In this document: one piece after another, positions 12,811-18,281 of the stretch
How positions within the stretch are numbered: position 1 is the stretch's first letter
Layout of the letters: every line of letters starts with the position of its first letter
Origin: Deltaproteobacteria bacterium
Lineage (GTDB): Bacteria > JAUYMQ01
Direction of reading: 5' to 3'
Length of the DNA: 18,281 nucleotides
NCBI GenBank assembly: GCA_030698575.1
Contig: JAUYMQ010000268.1
Location: 1-18,281, forward strand
Position numbers and translations under genes: made by a program
Notes under the pieces: generated by a model
The model's input: only the letters and a program-made list of their open reading frames with translations
Databases searched by the model: none
What the model was told of the DNA's origin: nothing

Positions 12811-13569
12811 TTATTGCCGTGACTCACGCAAGCGGCCGCGCAGCGCCGTGGCCAGATCTCTGAGCCTTTCCAGCTCCGCCCGCACGGCGATGAAGCTCAC
12901 TGCCAGCAGCGTGAAGGCGGCGAGGGTGACGAGCAGCGTCTGCAGCATTTCCGGCGGAAGCTGCGGGCCCTCGGGATTCATGACGACCGGATCGGGGTGG
13001 AGGGTGCGCCACCAGCGCACCGAGAGGTGCACCAGCGGGATGTCGAGGAACCCCACGATCCCCACCACCGCCGCGAACCGCGCGCCGCGCTCTCCCTCGC
13101 CGACGAAGGGCCGCAGCAGCAGGTAGCCCAGGAAGATGAGCCACAGGACGAGCGTCGAGGTGAGGCGCGCGTCCCAGGTCCACCAGGCGCCCCAGATGGG
13201 CTTTCCCCAGAACGGGCCCGAGAGCAGGACCGCGGTGCAGAAGATGACTCCCACCTCCGCTCCCGCCAGCGCCAGCAGATCCCATGCCCGATCGCGCTTC
13301 AGCAGATAGAGGATGCTCGAGATGAAGCAGACGAAGAAGGCCAGGTAGCTCGACCAGGCGCTCGAAACGTGCACGTAGAAGATCTTCTGAACGATCCCCT
13401 GCGTCTTCTCCTCGGGCGCGTAGTTGAAGATCATCACCATGGCACCCATGAGCGCGATGCCGGCCAGGGGAAGGGTCACGTTTCTCACGCGCCGGAGGAG
13501 GCGATCCATCCGATCCTGCAGGGTGGATCCTCCCCGGGGAAACTCGTGTTCGGCCGTCATGCCCGCCAT
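12811..13569 (-). CDS. ccmC: Haem exporter permease CcmC
   Basis: A 252-aa polytopic membrane protein, about six transmembrane helices. The periplasmic tryptophan-rich WWD domain is WGAWWTWDARLTS (126-138), and the two haem-ligand histidines are in YVHVSSAW (His67) and VHLSVRWW (His181). CcmC handles haem and loads it onto CcmE in system I cytochrome c maturation. The ATG at 13569 comes directly after the ccmB stop (TGA then ATG), with GGAGG 5 nt upstream inside ccmB, so this start is well supported. The short hydrophilic C-terminus is typical. The stop is followed after 5 bp by the palindromic element. Confidence 0.95.
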   Translation of the reverse strand: MAGMTAEHEFPRGGSTLQDRMDRLLRRVRNVTLPLAGIALMGAMVMIFNYAPEEKTQGIVQKIFYVHVSSAWSSYLAFFVCFISSILYLLKRDRAWDLLALAGAEVGVIFCTAVLLSGPFWGKPIWGAWWTWDARLTSTLVLWLIFLGYLLLRPFVGEGERGARFAAVVGIVGFLDIPLVHLSVRWWRTLHPDPVVMNPEGPQLPPEMLQTLLVTLAAFTLLAVSFIAVRAELERLRDLATALRGRLRESRQ

Positions 13570-14277
13570 TCATTCCTCCAGAACGTGTTGGAATAGAAAA
13601 GTCCCGGCCACCACGAACAGTGCATCACAGAGGACCAGCATCCCGACCCAGGGCAGAACGCTCTCCAGATCCAGTCCCTCCAGCGCCGCCTGGGTGAGGC
13701 GCACCGAGGCTATCAGGACGGGGACGCACGCGGGAAGGAGCAGCAGCGGAAGCATCACCTCGCGGATGCGGGTCTGCGCCGCCATGGCGGCGAAGAGCGT
13801 TCCCGCCGCCACGAAGCCAAAGCTTCCCAGCGCGAGCGGAAGCAGCATCGTGGGGAAGGCGCGCGCGAGGGGAAAGTTGAAGAGCAGGGCGAACAGGGGG
13901 AGCACCGCCGCCTCCGTCACCGCCAGGAATATCAGATTGGCGATAACTTTTCCGAGATAGATGGCCCCCGGATCGGCCGGAGAGAGGAACAGCGCATCGA
14001 GACAACCCTCCTCCTTCTCCGTCACGAACGTCCGGTTCAGCCCGAGCATGCCCGCAAAAACGAAAGCCACCCAGATAAAGCCCGAGGCCATCCGCTCCAC
14101 CGCCCCCTGGCCGGGCTCGAACGAGAAATTGAAGGTAACGAGCACAAGGGCCGCGAAGACCACCGTGGCGGAGAAGACCTCGCGCGTGCGCCACTCGAGG
14201 CGCAGATCCTTCCGCACCACGGCGAGCGTCACGGCTCCGAAGGAGGCGCCGGTGCAAGAGATCTTTGCGGCGCTCAT
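13570..14277 (-). CDS. ccmB: Haem exporter permease CcmB
   Basis: A 235-aa membrane subunit of the CcmABCD ABC-type complex, with six hydrophobic segments. Family-typical stretches include VVRKDLRLEWRTRE (20-33) at the cytoplasmic N-terminus, FVTEKEEGCLDALFLSP (83-99) and RIREVMLPLLLLP. The length matches CcmB (about 220-235). ATG 14277 overlaps the ccmA stop by 4 bp (ATGA), indicating translational coupling. It works with CcmA to release the CcmC-CcmE haem intermediate, rather than acting as a simple haem pump. Confidence 0.94.
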   Translation of the reverse strand: MSAAKISCTGASFGAVTLAVVRKDLRLEWRTREVFSATVVFAALVLVTFNFSFEPGQGAVERMASGFIWVAFVFAGMLGLNRTFVTEKEEGCLDALFLSPADPGAIYLGKVIANLIFLAVTEAAVLPLFALLFNFPLARAFPTMLLPLALGSFGFVAAGTLFAAMAAQTRIREVMLPLLLLPACVPVLIASVRLTQAALEGLDLESVLPWVGMLVLCDALFVVAGTFLFQHVLEE

Positions 14278-15005
14278 CGCCGGCTCCCCACGAGCGCAGC
14301 GTAGCGCGCCTTGAAACCGTCGGCATCGCCGCCGGGCGCGTCCTCTTCGAGGGAGATGCGTCCTTCAGTCAGCACGGCCATTCGGTCCGCCGCCCTCAAT
14401 CCCACGTCGATCTGATGGGTCGTCATGACGAGTGTGCGGGATCCATCGTGCAGCGAAGCCAGCAGATCGACGAAGAGCCCCACCGCCCGGTCGTCCAGCC
14501 CGGAGGTGGGCTCGTCCAGAAGGAGCACCTCGGGATCGTGAAGCAGCGATCGCGCGATGGAGAGGCGTTGCGTCATTCCGTGGGAGAGCGTCCGCACCGG
14601 ATCCCCCCGGCGCTCGAGGAGCTCCACGCCGGCCAGCACCTCCTCGATGCGCGCATCGAGGGCGGGAAGCCCATAGAGCGTCCCGAAGAACCTGAGATTC
14701 TCTTCCGCCGATAGATCGCGGTACAGCTGCGCCTCGTGCGAGACGAGCCCGATGCGCGCCCTCATCGCCGGTTCCGGGCGCCCCGGCTTTCCACCCAGCA
14801 GGCGGACCGTGCCTCCTGACGGGCGCGCCAGCCCGGCGAGGATCTTGAGGAGCGTCGTCTTCCCCGCGCCGTTCGGACCGAGCAGCGCGAGAAAGCTTCC
14901 TTGCGGAACGCGTAGTTCAACGTTGCGCAGGACCACGTGCGGGCCGAAGCTCTTCGAGATGCCGGTGGCCTCGAGGGCGGGCCACACGGCGCTGGCCACA
15001 CTCAA
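14274..15005 (-). CDS. ccmA: Haem exporter ATP-binding subunit CcmA
   Basis: A 243-aa ABC ATPase. Walker A is GPNGAGKTT (43-51), the signature loop LSHGMTQRLSIAR (140-152), Walker B LLLDEPTSGLD (161-171), and the H-loop MTTHQ. The LSHGM signature and gene order identify CcmA among ABC ATPases. The start is TTG 15005, overlapping the previous stop (TTGA) with GGGAG 6 nt upstream; a GTG at 14999 is an alternative. The product is cytoplasmic and membrane-associated with CcmB. Confidence 0.93.
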   Translation of the reverse strand: MSVASAVWPALEATGISKSFGPHVVLRNVELRVPQGSFLALLGPNGAGKTTLLKILAGLARPSGGTVRLLGGKPGRPEPAMRARIGLVSHEAQLYRDLSAEENLRFFGTLYGLPALDARIEEVLAGVELLERRGDPVRTLSHGMTQRLSIARSLLHDPEVLLLDEPTSGLDDRAVGLFVDLLASLHDGSRTLVMTTHQIDVGLRAADRMAVLTEGRISLEEDAPGGDADGFKARYAALVGSRR

Positions 15006-15679
15006 TCGCTACTCCCGGCTCTTGGCGACGCAGAGGTCGAATCCCCGGCGGGCAGGTCCGAGCTCGAAAGTTTCTCCCTCGCCTTCGCTGCCTTTTTCCC
15101 TTCGGGGTCCAGCGCCAGGTACTGCCCATAGAACTTCCGCGCCCTGTCGTAGCGTCCAGCCTCTTCCTCGAGAAGGGCGAGGTTGTAGGCGGCCGCCGGA
15201 TGCGGCGTGGCGCCGGTGAGGGCTACGAGGAATGCGGCGCGGGCCGCGGTGTCCTCGCCCAGGGCCGCTAGCGCGATCCCGAGATTGACCTGCGCGGGAA
15301 GGTTGGCAGGCTCGATGGCGACGACGCGCCGGTAGAGATCCTTCGCCGTCGAGAAGCTGCCCGCATCGGAGGCTGCATGACCGCGCGCCAGGAGCGACTC
15401 CACGTTCTCGTCCTCCTGCGTTGTTCCGGAGGGAAGTGCGTCGGGCTCGAAGCTCCGCGTCGGTATCAGCCCCCGTCCCAGCATCAGCCCGGCCAGGAGC
15501 CCGAGGCCCCAGGCGATGAGTAGAAGTCGTATGCCCGCGGGAGCGCGCCGGCTCGTAACCTCTTCCTTTGCGGACCCGCCCGCTTTTTCGTCGATGGTCG
15601 TGCCGCACTTGCCGCAGAAACGCACGCCCATCGGCATCCCGGCACCGCAGGCGTGGCAGACCACACCAAAGGGGCTCAT
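15002..15679 (-). CDS. Zinc-ribbon, membrane-anchored TPR protein of the ccm operon
   Basis: A 225-aa protein. An N-terminal zinc ribbon (Cys8-x2-Cys11, Cys22-x2-Cys25, in FCGKCGTT) is followed by one transmembrane helix (about 49-71) and three TPR-like units (about 90-205: ARGHAASDAGSFSTAKDLYRR, NLGIALAALGEDTAARAAFL, YNLALLEEEAGRYDRARKFY). TPR proteins such as CcmI or NrfG hold apocytochromes for the haem ligation complex, so this is probably the TPR half of a split CcmI, with the ribbon cytoplasmic and the TPR periplasmic (inferred). GGAGG stands 6 nt before the ATG, and a palindromic element starts 7 bp farther upstream. The stop overlaps the ccmA start. Confidence 0.75.
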   Translation of the reverse strand: MSPFGVVCHACGAGMPMGVRFCGKCGTTIDEKAGGSAKEEVTSRRAPAGIRLLLIAWGLGLLAGLMLGRGLIPTRSFEPDALPSGTTQEDENVESLLARGHAASDAGSFSTAKDLYRRVVAIEPANLPAQVNLGIALAALGEDTAARAAFLVALTGATPHPAAAYNLALLEEEAGRYDRARKFYGQYLALDPEGKKAAKAREKLSSSDLPAGDSTSASPRAGSSD

Positions 15680-15697
15680 CGCGTGCCTCCAGCGGAT

Positions 15698-15829
15698 GGG
15701 GTCAGGCTTGACTTATTGACTTGTTGAGCGTTGCGACATCTCATAACTACCAGGAAGATCAATGGTTCGAGTGAAATTCGACGGTCGGGTTCAACAAGTT
15801 AAATAAGTCAATAAGTCAAGCCTGACCCC
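15698..15829. mobile_element. 132-bp MITE-like element with 25-bp perfect terminal inverted repeats
   Basis: The terminal arms 15698-15722 and 15805-15829 are perfect inverted copies over 25 bp beginning GGGGTCAGGCTTGACTTATT. A further 9-bp pair (ACTTGTTGA 15719-15727, TCAACAAGT 15791-15799) extends the stem. The right arm carries a short extra segment with repeated AATAAGTC. The centre is AT-richer than its surroundings and has no ORF. It is a non-autonomous palindromic element, probably mobilised in trans by a REP-type or other transposase not present here. It lies 2 bp after the stop of the upstream gene and 7 bp before the ribosome site of the next. Confidence 0.85.
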
Positions 15830-15831
15830 GG

Positions 15832-17187
15832 TTACGAGGCGAGCCGGCGCCCGCGGCTGATTACCCAGCCGAGGCCGAGGCCCGTCGTCAGCAGCCCGCC
15901 CGCGATCCATCCCATCTGGCGCGCGGAGAAGCCAATCGCCTGGAGCCCGCCCGCGATCCGGGCCTCCAGGGGCGCTTCCTTGGCGAAGGGGCCGCCCGCC
16001 ATGACCAGGAATTTGCGGCCGTCGATGTTCACGGTTCGCTGCTCGGGGAGGGCCTTCGCGCTCACCTCCAGGCCCTGATCGAGGGGAACGGCCACGCTGA
16101 ATGACCCGGTTGGGAAGGAGAGGCGCCGATCGAGCGGCGTTCCCCAGATCGTGCGAGGGAGATTGTAGCCCAGCATGAACTGCGTCGTCCCCGGGGGTAC
16201 GGGGAAGGCAAGGTGAAACCCGTTCTCGGCGGGATTGAAGATGCGTCGCGTGAGCCAATCCGGCGTGTTGAGCTCGCGATACCCGGGGGGCAGTGTAAGG
16301 AAGAAGCCGTGCCCGGTGGGGGAGGAAGGCTGGAGCTTCCCCAGGAAGGTGCGGCTGCCGGTGTTCTCGAGAATGACGATCTCGGTGGCGTTGATCGCCT
16401 CGGAGCTCCCTTGAAGGATGAGGTGATTGCTCCGGATGCTGACGTCGTCGTCGGAGGTCGTGGTCTCGTAGACGGAGAGATCCAACGTCGCGCGAGGTGC
16501 CTCGTCAGTGACCCGGATACCCCGCTGCGCATAAGGGACGTCGCGGTAGAAGGCCCCCAGGGTGTATTCCCCCAGTGCGACGTCCTCGAAGCGAAAACGC
16601 CCCTCTCGGCCCGACTTCGTTTCGGCGGTCGGCGTATCCGACCCTCCCTGGAGCAAGATCACTTTGACCCCGACCACCGCTTCCTGGGTCGTTCCATTGA
16701 CGATCCTTCCGGCGATCTCGCCGGCACGGGCCGGGGAGGTGTGCAACAGGCCCGAACTCACGAGAACGATCAGGAGGGTCAGCACGGCGGTCTGCGTGTG
16801 TCCGCAACTCGTGCAAAAGCGATGCGCCTTGTCGAGAGAACGCCCGCAGCTGGAGCATTTTCGGGCCTGGTCCTTTTCGGCGGTGTCAGCGTCGAGGCCC
16901 GCGGAGGGAGCAGCCGCCCGGAGCCGGTCGATTTCCTGCATGAGTGCCATGGCGTGCGCCCGGTAACGCGCCATGAAGCGCCCGTAGTCCTCGTCCGAAA
17001 CCACGCCCGTCTTATGGTCGAACTCGAGCTCCGTGATAGCGAGCAACACGCCTTCCTTCTCACGCAGGAGGGCGTCGGCGGGGAGCTGTGACGTTTCGCC
17101 TGGCCATGCCTGCCGCCGGGTCAGCGGTCGGAGCACGAAGTAGAGTGCTAGCAGGGCCAGCAGGCCGGCGAGAATCTGGGCTCCCAT
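15832..17187 (-). CDS. CcmI-like N-terminus fused to a zinc ribbon and a carboxypeptidase-regulatory-like domain
   Basis: A 451-aa mosaic membrane protein. Residues 3-21 form a membrane helix. Residues 40-90 (LLREKEGVLLAITELEFDHKT...SDEDYGRFMARY) match the cytoplasmic linker of CcmI-type proteins. C-x2-C...C-x2-C (111, 114, 125, 128) is a zinc ribbon. A second hydrophobic segment (about 134-150) ending in ARA resembles an internal signal or membrane pass. Next comes a beta-rich domain (about 157-240; IAGRIVNGTTQEAVVGVKVIL, FEDVALGEYTLGAF) of the carboxypeptidase-regulatory-like (CarboxypepD_reg) kind, then an unrecognised beta-rich region and a C-terminal membrane helix (about 424-443). The TPR part of CcmI is missing and is probably supplied by the next gene. 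ATG 17187 overlaps the upstream stop (TGATG). Its role in the haem ligation module is inferred from operon position. Confidence 0.7.
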   Translation of the reverse strand: MGAQILAGLLALLALYFVLRPLTRRQAWPGETSQLPADALLREKEGVLLAITELEFDHKTGVVSDEDYGRFMARYRAHAMALMQEIDRLRAAAPSAGLDADTAEKDQARKCSSCGRSLDKAHRFCTSCGHTQTAVLTLLIVLVSSGLLHTSPARAGEIAGRIVNGTTQEAVVGVKVILLQGGSDTPTAETKSGREGRFRFEDVALGEYTLGAFYRDVPYAQRGIRVTDEAPRATLDLSVYETTTSDDDVSIRSNHLILQGSSEAINATEIVILENTGSRTFLGKLQPSSPTGHGFFLTLPPGYRELNTPDWLTRRIFNPAENGFHLAFPVPPGTTQFMLGYNLPRTIWGTPLDRRLSFPTGSFSVAVPLDQGLEVSAKALPEQRTVNIDGRKFLVMAGGPFAKEAPLEARIAGGLQAIGFSARQMGWIAGGLLTTGLGLGWVISRGRRLAS

Positions 17188-17735
17188 CACCGTTCGAACC
17201 GCGATAGTTCTTCATCCAGCCGCCGCTCGTAAGCGGAAGAGACGGCCGCACCGTTCGGGGAAGGCTCCGGGGATTCCGGGGCCGCGGATTCTTTTCCTCG
17301 GGCAGGCGACACGAACCGGCGCGCGACCCGCACCACCCACCATCCTCCCAGCGCAAGGGCGAGGAAGGGTGCAATCCAGGACAGGCGATCGAGCCAGTTG
17401 GAGGTGCCGGGGCTCGCGAGCACGCGTATGCCGTAACGCTTGACCAGGGCCTCCAGGATCTCCGTCTTGGTCATGCCCGCGGCAATCATGCTATCGAGCT
17501 CCTTGCGCATGTTGTCGGAGAAGCCGCAGACGCAGTTGGCGAGCAGCTTTCCGCAGTTGTCCTCGCAGGGGCAATTGACCCCTGCCTCGATCTCCTTCCG
17601 ATCGACCGGCGCGGCAGCCGCGGCGGGAGCGACCTCCTCGGCGGCGAAGCACGCCGGCCCGGCGGGCACCAGCACGGCGCCCGCCAGGAACAGGGTCACA
17701 AGAAGGATCGCAACATGGAGGTTACGGCGCGTCAT
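17187..17735 (-). CDS. ccmH: CcmH/CycL/NrfF-like apocytochrome thioreductase with variant Cys motif
   Basis: A 182-aa membrane-anchored periplasmic protein. A signal peptide or anchor (about 8-32) is followed by the CcmH domain (about 50-108; DNMRKELDSMIAAGMTKTEILEALVKRYG, a clear family match), a transmembrane helix (about 117-137) and a charged cytoplasmic tail. The canonical LRCxxC active site is replaced by a cysteine-rich CPC-x3-C-x6-C-x-C (Cys55, 57, 61, 68, 70). CcmH reduces or presents the CxxCH cysteines of apocytochrome c to CcmF. It lies 6 bp after ccmF and its stop overlaps the next gene. Start ATG 17735. Confidence 0.82.
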   Translation of the reverse strand: MTRRNLHVAILLVTLFLAGAVLVPAGPACFAAEEVAPAAAAAPVDRKEIEAGVNCPCEDNCGKLLANCVCGFSDNMRKELDSMIAAGMTKTEILEALVKRYGIRVLASPGTSNWLDRLSWIAPFLALALGGWWVVRVARRFVSPARGKESAAPESPEPSPNGAAVSSAYERRLDEELSRFER

Positions 17736-17741
17736 GGGCCA

Positions 17742-18281
17742 TCACACGTACCTGGGGATGAGCTGCCGCCGCTCACTGGCGTCTGGCCACATGGTGATGA
17801 CCGTGCCCAGGGCAAAAATGAGCCCACCGATCCAGATCCATTGAACGAGCGGGTTCACGTAGACCTTGAAGGTGACCGAGCCGTCGGCCGAGACCGCGGC
17901 CAGGGCCAGGTACAGATCCTCGCGCAGCGAGGACCGGATTGCCACCTCGGTCGTAGGCTGCTGGCTGGCCAGGTAGAAGTTCTTGGCGGGCACCATCACG
18001 CCCGTGAGCCGGGTTCCCTCGAAGACTTCGAAGCGGGCCTTGGCCCATTCGTGATTCGCGTCGCGCCCGGTCTCGACCCCCTGGTAGCGAAGCGTGTAAT
18101 TTCCCACCTCGACCGTCTCGCCCGGGTTGAGTGTGGCTTCCCGCTCGGAGTTGAAGGCCGTCCCCGTGATCCCGACGAAGATCGCGACCATTCCCACGTG
18201 GACCACGTAGCCGCCATAACGCCGCCGATTCTTCCTGACCAGCCGGCTGAGCGCCGTCAAGGTGCTCTCGCCGAACTGCCG
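17742..18281 (-). CDS. ccmF: C-terminal part of cytochrome c haem lyase CcmF (truncated by window)
   Basis: The frame is open to the right edge of the window, reading R-Q-F-G-E-S-T before the TTG at 18260, so the gene starts outside. The visible 179 residues match the CcmF C-terminus: KNRRRYGGYVVHVGMVAIFVG (membrane helix), a periplasmic beta domain with NYTLRYQGV and EVAIRSSLREDLYLAL, and the final helix VNPLVQWIWIGGLIFALGTVI. CcmF ligates haem from CcmE to apocytochromes. It is the most 5' gene visible in this operon; ccmE and the rest of ccmF are presumably just outside. Confidence 0.92.
   Translation of the reverse strand, partial: RQFGESTLTALSRLVRKNRRRYGGYVVHVGMVAIFVGITGTAFNSEREATLNPGETVEVGNYTLRYQGVETGRDANHEWAKARFEVFEGTRLTGVMVPAKNFYLASQQPTTEVAIRSSLREDLYLALAAVSADGSVTFKVYVNPLVQWIWIGGLIFALGTVITMWPDASERRQLIPRYV

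Noticed and set aside
1-18281. Prophage, integron, toxin-antitoxin or defence island
   Set aside because: No integrase, phage, nuclease, methyltransferase or toxin family is recognisable; all named genes are housekeeping or metabolic.

Overview
This GC-rich 18.3 kb window is densely coded and looks chromosomal. It has no rRNA, no tRNA that I could see, no CRISPR array and no intact transposase. A system I (Ccm) cytochrome c maturation operon, a protein with a CxxCH haem motif, UbiB, separate OtsA and OtsB enzymes and a candidate sigma-54 promoter all suggest a Gram-negative bacterium, probably environmental. Candidates include an Acidobacteriota, Desulfobacterota or Myxococcota-like lineage. 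I cannot place it further from the sequence alone.

Positions 1-4162. A gene running in from the left edge carries a CxxCH haem site and converges on, and overlaps, two translationally coupled ArsA/Get3-like ATPases on the minus strand. Upstream of these lie three strong inverted repeats in about 150 bp, a small zinc-ribbon protein I do not recognise, a GC-rich hairpin-filled leader and a good -24/-12 (sigma-54 type) promoter match.

Positions 4163-9955. This is a prenyl-lipid-flavoured block. A geranylgeranyl-reductase family flavoprotein (minus) is divergent from a fusion of a dolichol/phytol-kinase-like domain with a DUF92/TIGR00297 domain (plus). Further on is a UbiB/ABC1 kinase-like protein (plus). 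A CDF zinc/cobalt exporter (minus) sits between them. By analogy with plant and cyanobacterial phytol salvage (ChlP, VTE5, VTE6), these genes could reduce, phosphorylate and recycle isoprenoid alcohols for quinones or membrane lipids.

Positions 9956-12530. The otsA-otsB pair for trehalose synthesis lies behind an extended -10 promoter candidate.

Positions 12527-18281. The operon reads leftward as ccmF (3' part only), ccmH-like, CcmI-like fusion, zinc-ribbon/TPR protein, ccmA, ccmB, ccmC and ccmD. The 47-aa ccmD gene is short and easily missed; its stop codon shares a CTAG with that of otsB. Genes overlap or nearly touch at every junction except two. Both exceptions are filled by palindromic REP/MITE-like elements built on a GGGGTCAG core, one between the fusion gene and the TPR gene and one between ccmC and ccmD.

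The most interesting signals are the two intra-operon palindromic elements, the fused two-step isoprenoid kinase beside a geranylgeranyl reductase, the asymmetric ArsA pair with its odd start region, and the sigma-54-like promoter with structured leader before the unknown zinc-ribbon gene.
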